Assembly (NCBI RefSeq): GCF_001426505.1
Contig: NZ_LMEV01000017.1
Coordinates: 1,772,833-1,836,832, forward strand
DNA from: Variovorax sp. Root473
GTDB taxonomy: Bacteria; Pseudomonadota; Gammaproteobacteria; Burkholderiales; Burkholderiaceae_C
Length of the DNA: 64,000 nt
Reading direction: 5' to 3'
Both the position numbers and the translations under genes were made by a program. Of the stretch, positions 45,664 to 54,600 are shown one piece after another; within the stretch, counting starts at the first letter, position 1, and each line of letters starts with the position of its first letter. The notes beneath the pieces were generated by a model. The model searched no databases, was not told the DNA's origin, and saw only the letters and a list, made by a program, of their open reading frames with translations.

Positions 45664-46260
45664 TTGACGACCTCTGCACTTTCCCGCTTCAGCCGCCGCG
45701 GCGCTCTTGCCCTGGCTGCTGCCCTGGCCTTCGGCGCTGCCACCGGCGCGCACGCCCAGCAGGCTGCACCACGCGTCAAGCTCGCCACTTCGGCGGGCGA
45801 CATCGTGGTCGAGCTCGATGCGGCCAAGGCCCCCAAGACGGTCGAAAACTTTTTGCAGTACGTCAAGGACAAGCACTATGACGGCACGGTGTTCCACCGC
45901 GTCATCGACGGCTTCATGATCCAGGGTGGCGGCTTCACCGCCGACCTGCAGCAAAAGCCCACGCGCCCGCCGATCCCGCTCGAGGCCAACAACGGCCTGA
46001 AGAACGACAAGTACACCATCGCGATGGCCCGCACCGGCAACCCGAACTCGGCCACCTCGCAGTTCTTCATCAACGTGAAGAACAACGACTCGCTCAACGC
46101 ACCCAACCCCGACGGCTACGGCTACACCGTGTTCGGCAAGGTCGTCGCCGGCACCGATGTGGTCGACAAGATCCGCGCCGTACAGACCGGCAACAAGGGC
46201 GGCATGCAGAACGTGCCGCTCGAAACCCTCACCATCAAGTCCGCCACGCTGGCGAAGTAA
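45664..46260 (+). CDS. ppiA: Exported peptidyl-prolyl isomerase (cyclophilin A type)
   Basis: A 198-residue periplasmic cyclophilin that catalyses proline cis–trans isomerisation. No ATG fits; the likely start is TTG at 45664, with GGAG six bases ahead, giving a signal peptide (RRGALALAAALAFG, cut near AHAQ). The core has VFHRVIDGFMIQGGGF, NPNSATSQFFIN and the FGKVVAGTDVVDKI end. The conserved Arg of FHR is present. It lies 23 bases before the cytoplasmic paralogue. Confidence 0.9.
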   Translation: MTTSALSRFSRRGALALAAALAFGAATGAHAQQAAPRVKLATSAGDIVVELDAAKAPKTVENFLQYVKDKHYDGTVFHRVIDGFMIQGGGFTADLQQKPTRPPIPLEANNGLKNDKYTIAMARTGNPNSATSQFFINVKNNDSLNAPNPDGYGYTVFGKVVAGTDVVDKIRAVQTGNKGGMQNVPLETLTIKSATLAK

Positions 46261-46283
46261 ATTTCCGAAGAAGGAGCTATCTC

Positions 46284-46796
46284 ATGAGCAATCCCCAAGT
46301 CGAACTGCACATCAAGAACTACGGCGTCATCACGCTCGAACTCGACGCCGAGAAGGCACCGAAGTCGGCCGCCAACTTCATCGAGTACGTGAAGAAGGGC
46401 CACTACGACAACACGGTGTTCCACCGCGTGATCCCCGGCTTCATGGTGCAAGGCGGCGGTTTCGAGCCCGGCATGAAGCAAAAGCCCACTGGTGCCGAAA
46501 TCGAGAACGAAGCCAACAACGGCCTCAAGAACGCCAACTACACCGTGGCGATGGCCCGCACCAGCGCACCGCACTCGGCCACCGCCCAGTTCTTCATCAA
46601 CGTGGCCGACAACGGCTTCCTGAACCACACGGCACCTTCGGCCCAGGGCTGGGGCTACGCAGTGTTCGGCAAGGTCACGGGCGGCACCGATGTCGTCGAC
46701 AAGATCAAGGCCGTGAAGACGGGCCGCAAGGGCTTCCATGACGACGTGCCGCTCGAAGACGTCGTGATCGAAAAGGCAGTCGTCACGGCCGAGTAA
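46284..46796 (+). CDS. ppiB: Cytoplasmic peptidyl-prolyl isomerase (cyclophilin B type)
   Basis: A 170-residue cyclophilin without signal peptide. It shares VFHRVIPGFMVQGGGF and HSATAQFFINVADN with ppiA and clearly arose by duplication. GAAGGAG lies just before the ATG. The pair of one exported and one cytoplasmic copy in tandem is normal for this group. Confidence 0.93.
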   Translation: MSNPQVELHIKNYGVITLELDAEKAPKSAANFIEYVKKGHYDNTVFHRVIPGFMVQGGGFEPGMKQKPTGAEIENEANNGLKNANYTVAMARTSAPHSATAQFFINVADNGFLNHTAPSAQGWGYAVFGKVTGGTDVVDKIKAVKTGRKGFHDDVPLEDVVIEKAVVTAE

Positions 46797-46798
46797 AT

Positions 46799-46860
46799 GA
46801 GCCCCCCGGCTTGCCACTTCGTGTGCTTCGCCACCCCCCAGGGGGGAGGCGCGGCTCGCC
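46799..46860. repeat. Intergenic hairpin repeat, copy B (inverted)
   Basis: Its reverse complement reads CCTCCCCCCTGGGGGGTGGC then GAAGCACACGAAGTGGCAAGCCGGGGGG. It matches copy A in the order C-run/G-run hairpin, TGGCGAAGC, ACACGAAGTG and a final G run. It stands between ppiB and lpxH and is followed up to about 46905 by further GC-rich palindromic sequence. Confidence 0.75.
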
Positions 46861-46909
46861 TTGGGGCGGCCCGGCGGCAGCCGCCGCATTTCAGGCACGG
46901 CGCAGCGGC

Positions 46910-47686
46910 ATGACCCCGGTGGCGAACCCGGCTTTCTCCGAGCTGGTGGCGCCGCCCCCGTGGCGCACCGTCGACCTGATCTCCGACCTGCACCTGCAGG
47001 CCAGCGAACTGGCCACCTTCGAGGCCTGGCAGGGCTACCTGCAGACCACACCGGCCGATGCACTGGTGATCCTCGGCGACCTGTTCGAGGTGTGGGTGGG
47101 CGACGATGCGGCCGACCAGCCCGGCTTCGAGGCGCAATGCGTCGAGTTGCTGCAGCGCACGGCGCAGCGCCTGCCGGTGTTCTTCATGCACGGCAACCGC
47201 GACTTCCTCGTCGGCAAGGCCTTTGCCGCGCAATGCGGCCTGACGCTGCTCGACGACCCCACGGTGCTGGTGCTGCACGGCGAACGCTGGCTGCTGAGCC
47301 ATGGCGACGCGCTCTGCCTCGAAGACACCGAGTACCTCCAGTTCCGCGCGCAGGTACGCACGCCTGAATGGCAGGCCGCGTTCCTCGCGCGCCCGCTCGA
47401 AGAACGACGCGCGCTCGCCCGCGCCATTCGCACGCAAAGCGAAGACCGCAAGCGCGATCCGTCGACCCTCTGGGCCGACGTCGACGCCGATGCCGCCCGC
47501 GCATGGCTCCAACACGCGGGCGCCAGCGCGCTGATCCACGGCCACACCCACCGCCCCGCCGTGCACGACCTGGGCCACGGCCTGCGTCGCATCGTGCTGA
47601 GCGACTGGGATGTCGCGGCCCACCCGCCGCGTGCGCAACTGCTGTGCCTGTCGGCCGCCGGCGCGCAGCGCGTCGACTTGCGCTAG
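46910..47686 (+). CDS. lpxH: UDP-2,3-diacylglucosamine diphosphatase
   Basis: This enzyme removes UMP from UDP-2,3-diacylglucosamine to give lipid X in lipid A synthesis, at the membrane surface. The 258-residue calcineurin-like enzyme has metal motifs ISDLHLQ (Asp26, His28), GDLFEVWVGDD, GNRDF, SHGDALC and HGHTHRP. The ATG at 46910 is preferred over upstream starts lying in the repeat. MtfA follows after 15 bases. Confidence 0.93.
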   Translation: MTPVANPAFSELVAPPPWRTVDLISDLHLQASELATFEAWQGYLQTTPADALVILGDLFEVWVGDDAADQPGFEAQCVELLQRTAQRLPVFFMHGNRDFLVGKAFAAQCGLTLLDDPTVLVLHGERWLLSHGDALCLEDTEYLQFRAQVRTPEWQAAFLARPLEERRALARAIRTQSEDRKRDPSTLWADVDADAARAWLQHAGASALIHGHTHRPAVHDLGHGLRRIVLSDWDVAAHPPRAQLLCLSAAGAQRVDLR

Positions 47687-47701
47687 TTGCACCGACCGCC
47701 G

Positions 47702-48493
47702 ATGTTCAAGTGGCTGCGCCGGCTGCGCGCCCTGCCCCCCATTCCCGATGCCGCCTGGCGCGCCACGCTCACGCGCTACGCCTTCCTGGGCGAGTTGCCG
47801 CCTGCGGAACAACAACGGCTGCGCACGCTCGCGGCCGAGTTCCTGCGTGACAAGGAATTCCACGGCACGCAGGGCTTCGTCATCACCGACGAGGTGGCGC
47901 TGGCCATCGCGGCCCAGGCCGTGCTGCCGGTGCTGCATCTGAAAAACGGGCTCGACTGGTACGACGATTTCGTCGGCATCGTGGTGCATCCGTCCGAAGT
48001 GGTGGCGCCGCGCAAGGTCGTCGATGACGCGCTGGTCGTGCACGAGTACGAAGAGGTCGTCGCCGGCGAGGCGATGGACCAGGGCCCTGTCATGCTGAGT
48101 TGGCAGGACGTGCTCGCGAGCAGCGTCACCAGCGAGGGCGGCTACAACGTCGTGATCCACGAATTCGCCCACAAGATCGACATGCGCAGCGGCATCGCCG
48201 ACGGCTGTCCGCCGCTGCCGGCCGGCTTCATGGGTCGGCGCAGCGCGCGCGAGGCGCGTGCGGCCTGGATGGCCGTGCTGCAGCCGGCCTACGACGACTT
48301 TCGCGAGAAGACCATCCTCGCCGAGCGCTTCGGCGCCGAGCCGCCCTGGCTCGACGACTACGGCGCGACCTCGATCAGCGAGTTCTTCGCGGTGGCCTGC
48401 GAGGCCTACTTCGTGAACCGGCCGAACTTCACGCGCGATTTTCCGCAGGTCGTGGCGCTGTTCGACGCCTTCTTTCTTCCGTCGAAGTCTTGA
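47702..48493 (+). CDS. mtfA: Zinc-dependent peptidase MtfA (M90)
   Basis: A 263-residue protein. The zinc motif is HEFAHKID, with His153, Glu154 and His157, and a third ligand is likely from the Glu of ISEFFAVACEAYF. E. coli MtfA is a cytoplasmic aminopeptidase that binds the Mlc repressor of ptsG. Whether Mlc exists here is unknown, so the link to sugar control is uncertain. A TTG at 47687 is a possible longer start. A strong terminator follows. Confidence 0.9.
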   Translation: MFKWLRRLRALPPIPDAAWRATLTRYAFLGELPPAEQQRLRTLAAEFLRDKEFHGTQGFVITDEVALAIAAQAVLPVLHLKNGLDWYDDFVGIVVHPSEVVAPRKVVDDALVVHEYEEVVAGEAMDQGPVMLSWQDVLASSVTSEGGYNVVIHEFAHKIDMRSGIADGCPPLPAGFMGRRSAREARAAWMAVLQPAYDDFREKTILAERFGAEPPWLDDYGATSISEFFAVACEAYFVNRPNFTRDFPQVVALFDAFFLPSKS

Positions 48494-48514
48494 ACCGACG
48501 CGATTCAGGCAAAG

Positions 48515-48543
48515 AAAAGGCGCCTCGGTGAGGCGCCTTTTTT
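48515..48543. terminator. Bidirectional intrinsic terminator
   Basis: AAAAGGCGCCTC-ggt-GAGGCGCCTTTTTT: a 12-base-pair stem with A and T flanks. It ends mtfA on the plus strand and the DUF349 gene on the minus strand (stop at 48578). Confidence 0.93.
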
Positions 48544-48577
48544 CATGCATGCGACGGTACCGCCGCGATGCCCCGTC

Positions 48578-51454
48578 TTACTTGCGCAGCAGCGCCTTCA
48601 GCGCGTTCTGCAGGCGGCGCGCGGTGGCGGCGTCGTGCGCAGCAGCCAGCACCTTGCCGGCGTCCTGGCCCCAGGTCTGGGCCGGCGTCGGGTCGCCGCG
48701 CTTCGTCAGCAGCTTGAGCTGCAGCGCGCGGCGTGCGTCGAGCTGCTCGGCGGGCGTCGGCACTTCGGCGGCCATCTCCAGGCGCAGCAGCGCTTCGGCG
48801 GCATCGCTGGCGGCGGCCGTCGGTGCGGCGCCCACGGCTTGCGACCACTGGGTGCGCACGGCCGGCGTCACGGCACGACCCAGTTCCTGCACGCTCGGCA
48901 GACGGGTGGCGTCGCGTTGCTCCCAGGCGCCGAGCACCTGCGTGAGCGCTTCGCCGTGGGCCTGCGCGGCCAGCTTGCGCAGTGCAAAGTCGGCGCGCTC
49001 GAGCGCTTCGCGCTGGGCGCGGAAGGCGGCATCGCCCAGACGCGGACCGCGGTCTTCGCGCGGCGGACGGTCGCCGAAACGGCCACCACCGCCGGGCGCA
49101 CCGCGATCGCCACCGCGGGCATCGGGGCGCGGGCCGCCACGGTCGTTCGGACGACCCGGGGCGCCAGCACCGGGACGGCCGCCGTCGCGGCGGTCACCGA
49201 AACGGCCCGTGCCGCGCGCGGCGGGTGCGGCTTCGGCCTTCTTGCTGCTGGGCCGATCGTCGCCACGCATGGCCACCACAGGCTTGGGTGCAGGCTTCGG
49301 CGGCGCGGCCGGTGCGGGCGCCGGGCTGTCGACGTTGGCGGCTTCACCGGCTTCGTGCGCGGCGCTGTCGCTGCGGGCCGAAGCATCGGCGCCGTCTGCG
49401 GGCGCTACCAGATCGGGCGCGTCGGCAGTTGCCGCCGCGGGTGCGGACGGCGTGGCTTCGGCATCGCTGGAACCCGGCGTCTGCTCGGCGCTTTCGCCGA
49501 ACTCGGCAGCGGCCTGGCCCGGGGCCTCGACGCCGGTCGCGCCGACCGAGGGACCGTCGCTCGTGGCGACCGGAGCCGGTGCGGGCGCAGGTGCCCGCGC
49601 GGGCGCTTCACCGCGCAATGCGGCCTCGAGGCCGGCGATGGCGGCGCGGATTTTCTGCGCGTCGCCGCTGGCATTGGCCGCGTCGAGCGCCTTGGATGCG
49701 TCGAGCACGTAGCGGTCGTGCTCGCTCATGGCGGCCGATGCCTTTTCGCGCTCGACCGTCTTGCGGTTGAAGGCTTCGTCGATGGGCGCGCGGAACGCGT
49801 CCCACAGCTTCTGTTCGTGGCGGCGATCGAGCGGCACGCTCTGCGCCTCGGCCTGCCAGCGCTGCTGCAGCGCCTTGACGGCGTCGATGCGCAGCATCGG
49901 TTGGGCGCCGAGCTCGGTGGCCTCGGCGATCATGGCCTGGCGGCGCTCGACACTGGCTTTCTGCGCGGCCTCGAACGGCGCACGCGCGGCACCGAACGCT
50001 TCATTCCACAGCGGCTGCAACTCGGCGAAGACCTTTTCGCCCACGTGGCCGGCATCGCGCCAGCGGTCGGCGAACTGGTGCAGCGCGCGGTTGTGCGCCT
50101 TCAGGTCGGTGGCATCCGCATGGGCGGCGGCCCAGGCCTTGACCTCTTCGATCAGTGCAACGCGCAGGCCGCGGTGCTCGGCGGCATCGGCGCGCACCTT
50201 CTCGAGCCACGCCTCGACGACCTTGTGGGCTTCGTTGCAGGCTTCGTCGAAACGCTTCCAGAGCGCGTGGTTCGGTAGGCCGCCCTGGTCGGCCTGCTTC
50301 CACTGGTCGCGCAGGGTGCGCAGGGTTTCCTGCATCTTGCGGCCGCCGAGGGCCTGGCCTTCGGGGCGCTTGAGCAGGCCTTCGGCCTTGGCGACGAGGT
50401 CTTCGCGGACCTTGTCGGCGCTCCAGCGCTGCCAGCCTTCGAGTTCGCCGGCGGCGACCAAGGCGGCATGCACGCGGGCTTCGAGCGGTGCGTCGACCAG
50501 CTTGCCATGCTCCTTGAGCACGGCGCGCAGCGCAGCGGCGGCGCCGGCGCTGGCCTTGCCGTGGCCTTCGGCGGTTTCCTGTTCAAGCTTGGCAAGGGCT
50601 GCCTGCACGGCGTCTTGCGCCGCAGCGCGCACGGCCGGGTCGACCTTGGGTGCGGCGGGACGTGCAGGTGCAGCAGCCTTGGGGGCCACCACTTCGCCGC
50701 GTGCGGCGCGCAGTTCGTCCGCCCAGACGGGCACGGGCGGCAACGGTGCAGCGGCATCGGCCGCGGCGGCAACGGCCTGCGCCAGCGCGCCGTGGAACGA
50801 GTCGGACACCACGAGCAGCTGCGACTTGGACGCGTCGAGCTGAGGGGCGAACTTGGCGTCGAGGCTGCTCCAGTTGGCGTCGGCCACGATGTCGGCAGCC
50901 TGCTGCTGCCAGTGGGTCACGTCGGCGCGCAGCGACTCCTCCGCGGCCTGGGCGTCTTTCCAGCCCTTGGTGGACAGCACTTCAAAGCGCTGTGCCAGCA
51001 AGACGGCGGCTTCGCGGTGGACCTGCGCGCGGTGCTGCAGGTCTTCGATGCCCTTGACGCGCTCGGCCAACTGGGCCTTGAGGCCAGCCAGCGGTTCGCG
51101 CGACAGCGGCGCGCCGGCCTTGGCGGCATCACGCTGCCAGGCCAGCGCGTCGGCGATGTTGAGCTTGGACTGGGCCAGCAGCGTCTGGGCCTTCTGCGCC
51201 CATTCGGCAGCGATGGCCTCCTGGCCCTTGGCGCGTTTGATTTCGTCGAGCTTTTCGCGCAGCAGGCGCGCCGCGCCCTTGTCGCGACCGCTCAACTCCT
51301 TGAAGACCTCTTGCATCTGCTCGGGCGTGGGGTGGCCTGCGAGCCAGTCGCGGATGCGCGCGGAACGCTCGCCCGAGGTTGGCGCGGTGAAAGCGCCACC
51401 GGTGAGCGTATCGAGGGCCTGGAGGTCGTGTGGCTTGGAAGAAGTAGAGGTCAC
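48578..51454 (-). CDS. Large DUF349-repeat protein with RG-rich linker
   Basis: A 958-residue cytoplasmic protein. Several DUF349 units are visible as charged helices with tryptophans: LRDQWKQADQGGLPNHALWKRFDEACNEAH, FADRWRDAGHVG…PLWNEAF, and LQQRWQAEAQSVPLDRRHEQKLWDAFRAP. After about residue 620 comes an Ala/Pro-rich, then Arg/Gly-rich disordered stretch (GRFGDRRDGGR, GGPRPDARGGDRG, FGDRPPRE), before a final helical part. RG-rich tails like this often bind RNA, an inference here. No ATG fits the N-terminus; GTG at 51454 is my choice, without a visible ribosome site, so the start is uncertain. Confidence 0.8.
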   Translation of the reverse strand: MTSTSSKPHDLQALDTLTGGAFTAPTSGERSARIRDWLAGHPTPEQMQEVFKELSGRDKGAARLLREKLDEIKRAKGQEAIAAEWAQKAQTLLAQSKLNIADALAWQRDAAKAGAPLSREPLAGLKAQLAERVKGIEDLQHRAQVHREAAVLLAQRFEVLSTKGWKDAQAAEESLRADVTHWQQQAADIVADANWSSLDAKFAPQLDASKSQLLVVSDSFHGALAQAVAAAADAAAPLPPVPVWADELRAARGEVVAPKAAAPARPAAPKVDPAVRAAAQDAVQAALAKLEQETAEGHGKASAGAAAALRAVLKEHGKLVDAPLEARVHAALVAAGELEGWQRWSADKVREDLVAKAEGLLKRPEGQALGGRKMQETLRTLRDQWKQADQGGLPNHALWKRFDEACNEAHKVVEAWLEKVRADAAEHRGLRVALIEEVKAWAAAHADATDLKAHNRALHQFADRWRDAGHVGEKVFAELQPLWNEAFGAARAPFEAAQKASVERRQAMIAEATELGAQPMLRIDAVKALQQRWQAEAQSVPLDRRHEQKLWDAFRAPIDEAFNRKTVEREKASAAMSEHDRYVLDASKALDAANASGDAQKIRAAIAGLEAALRGEAPARAPAPAPAPVATSDGPSVGATGVEAPGQAAAEFGESAEQTPGSSDAEATPSAPAAATADAPDLVAPADGADASARSDSAAHEAGEAANVDSPAPAPAAPPKPAPKPVVAMRGDDRPSSKKAEAAPAARGTGRFGDRRDGGRPGAGAPGRPNDRGGPRPDARGGDRGAPGGGGRFGDRPPREDRGPRLGDAAFRAQREALERADFALRKLAAQAHGEALTQVLGAWEQRDATRLPSVQELGRAVTPAVRTQWSQAVGAAPTAAASDAAEALLRLEMAAEVPTPAEQLDARRALQLKLLTKRGDPTPAQTWGQDAGKVLAAAHDAATARRLQNALKALLRK

Positions 51455-51645
51455 TGCGCGAAATCGTTGTCTTGGTAGAGAAAGCGAAGGCGCCGGCAAA
51501 GGCCGGCGCACATCGACATTTTCACCCAGTTGGCGAACGGCCCGCCGAATTCCGTGTCGGAACTGCGGCGGGCAGCGTTCGGCGAGCTGGAAAGCGCCCG
51601 CTGGATGTATGGCAAGGCGAGGCGAAAAGCGCCAAGCCCCGCCGG
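51455..51645. other. Gap between the DUF748 and DUF349 genes
   Basis: 191 bases. It contains the hairpin GCGCCGGC-aaag-GCCGGCGC at about 51490–51509. On the minus strand TTCGCTTTCTC follows, so it may weakly terminate the DUF748 transcript just before the DUF349 gene. Nothing else is seen. Confidence 0.4.
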
Positions 51646-54600
51646 CTATTTCATGGTCAGGCTCAGTTCGGCGCCGGGCTTCCAGTCGGCACCGCTGGCC
51701 GTGGTGCGCACGGCCCCCAGGAACAGGCGCTCGCTCGGCAGCTTCTGCGCCAGGAGGTAGTCGCGCACCACGGCGCCGCGCTCGACCGCGAGCTGGCGCA
51801 TCGATTCCTCGTCGACCGGCACGCTGGCCAGCAGCAGGTTTTCCATTTCCTTCACCGGCAGGTCCTTGGCCAGGCCAACCATGTTGCGCGGCTTGGTGAT
51901 GTCGGAGCGCTTGTACACAGCCGTGAGCAGCGCCGGGTATTCGGCATCGGTCACCGGCGCCACCTCGGTGCCGGTCTGTCCGCCGCGCACGGCGACGCGG
52001 CGCTTCTCGGCCTGGGTCAGCTGGCGCAGGCGCTGGCGCTGGTAGGCGTCGCGCTCCTTCTCGAGGCTGGAGGTGCCCACCACGGTCATCTGCAGTGTCG
52101 GCCGTTCGGTCAAGGCCTTCACGACCTTGTCCAGGCTTTCCTTGGCGCCGCTGCTGAGCGTGGAGCTGCCGGGCTCGAAGGTGATGGCGCTCGAGTCGCC
52201 GCTGCCGCCACCGCCCAGGCCGCCGGTCAGCAGGCTGAATGGCGCGGTCACGGCCTTGACGATCAGGTTGACCACGGCCTTCCAGACCAGCGGGCCGATG
52301 CTGAACTGCGGGTCGTTGAGCGAGCCGCTCAGCGGCAGGTCGACATCGATCACGCCGTTGCGGTCCGCCAGCAGGGTCACGGCCAGGCGCACGGGCAGGC
52401 TGTTGGGCGCGCCGGCCACCTCGTCGCCGAACTGAAGCTGGTTGAGCACCAGCTTGTTGGTGGCGGTGAGCTGGCCGTCGGGCGCGATCTTGTAGTTGAC
52501 GTCCATGCTCATCTTGCCGCGCTCGATGCCATGGCCCGCGTAGCGCACCGAATACGGCGACAGCGGCGCCAGGTCGAGGTCGCGCATCTTGGCTGTGATG
52601 TCGAGTTCGAGCGGCTTGGCCAGCGGGTTGAGCTTGCCGGTGATTTCCAGCGCCGCGGTCTGCTGCGCCTTGCCGCGCAGCTCGAGGTCGGCCAGCGCCG
52701 GGCGGCCGCCCTGCCCGTTCGGCGGGTTCGACGAGAAAGAACTGAGCTTGCCGGTCAGCTCGCTCAGGTCGGCCGAGTAGTTGGGCTTGACGAACAGGTC
52801 GGTGAAATCGATCTTGCCGTTGACCAGGCTCATCGGCCCGAAGTTGATGACCGGCGCCGGGCCGCTGTCGGCCGCGGGCGCGGCAGCCACCACGGGGGCG
52901 GATGCGGCCGGTGCGGCTTCAGGCGCGCCGCCGACCATGGCTTCGGCCGACACCGGCGCCCCGCCCGAAGCCCGCTGCGGCGCCGAGGCGACCGGCGCGC
53001 GGGTCGTGGTGGTCGTGCCACCCGGGCCCTTTTTGGTGCTGGCTTCGGCGGCGGTGGCGGCGGCGGCCTTCGAGGCTTCCTCGCCCTTCTTGGTCAGGCT
53101 CAGCAGGTTCAGGCGGCCGGTGGGGTCGACGATCACGCGGGCGAAGAAATCGGTCAGCGTGGTCTCGCGCACATCGACGGTCGGGGCGGCGTTGGGCGCC
53201 AGGCTGACCTGCAGGCCGCGCAGGCTCAGCGTCTTCCAGCTCAGCAGCTGGCTGTTGCCACGGTCGAAGCCCGGCGACTGGGTCAGCGAGACGCTGTTGG
53301 CGCGGAAGTCGTCCAGCGCAGTGTCGCCGGCCAGCTTCAGGCTCATGCCGGCCGGCGCGCTCGCGTAGCGCACCGTGCCGCGGTAGTTCGCGAAGGCGCG
53401 GCGGATGTCCACATTGAGCGCGTCGGCGTAATAGGCCTTGAAGGCATGCGCCGGGAACGACGCCACCTCGAGCCGCCCCTCCGCCGCCAGCGGCTTGAGC
53501 ACGATGTTGCCCTTGTAGTCGAAGCGCCCCGGGTCCGCGCGGCGGCCCGCGCCAATGCGGCCCGACACCTGCAGCGGCGAGACGGTGTTGGTGTCGGGCG
53601 CGATCTTCTGGGCCAGCAGCTTGAAGGCCGTGACCTCGATGGCCACCGGCGCCGAGCCGGCCTTGTCCGCATACGACAGGCTGCCGTTGTCCACCGCCAG
53701 CGTGCCCAGGGTCAGGGCCCAGGGCTTGGTGTTGGCATTGGCGCGCGCCGCGCCGGCGTCGGCCGGCTTGGGCGCCGCCGCCTTGGCGTTGCCGGCAGGG
53801 GTCTTGAGCCAGCGCTCGAACATCCAGCGCTTCTCGTTGTCGCGCTCGACGCTCACCTTCGGATTGGTCGCGGTAAACGACGCGATGTTCAAGGTGTGCC
53901 TGGTCATGTCGACCTCGGCGTCGACCAACTCGAAGCGGCCGACGCTGGCCAGCGCGGTCTTGGCCTGGGTGAGCGCCAGGCCGTCGGCGGCCAGGCGGCG
54001 CGCCTTGAATTTCAGATCGGGCTGCGCCCACGACACGTCGATCTGGCCGCTGAGCTTGCCGTCGAGCGTGGGCTCCAGGCTCTGCGCCAGGTACGGCGCG
54101 GCCAGCGACAGTGGCAGCGCCTCGACCTCGGTCTGCACGTCGGCGACCTTGTCGGTGGCGTTGCCCTTGAACTTCAGCGTGGCGCCTGCGACGGCGGTGC
54201 TGCCGTCGAACTGCGCGGGCTTTTCCATGGGCCAGGTGACGGCCGTGAGATTGATGCCGAGGTCGGTGAGGTCGATGGCCGCGGCGGGCTTGACGGTCTC
54301 GTCGCGCCAGCCGATGCGTCCGCCGTCGAGCGCGATCTTGTCGACCTGCACCTTGAGCTTGGGCTTCTCGGCGGCCGGCTTGCCGGCCGGGGCACTGGCT
54401 GCCGGTGTGGGCAGCGGCGCCGCCTTTTCGGCCGCGCCGGTCGCGGGGTTCGTGGCCATCAGGTTGAGCTGTCCGGCCGCATCGCGCGCCACCACCAGCT
54501 GCGGCTTGGCCAGCGCGACCTCGCTCAAATGGAACACCGACTCCAGCGGCCGCACGTCGGCCAGCGCCAGCTTGAGCGAGTCGAAGGCCAGCAGGTCGCG

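Noticed and set aside
48545..50278. Plus-strand frame of about 580 codons opposite the DUF349 gene
   Set aside because: Shadow frame of a GC-rich gene; it also starts inside the bidirectional terminator region.
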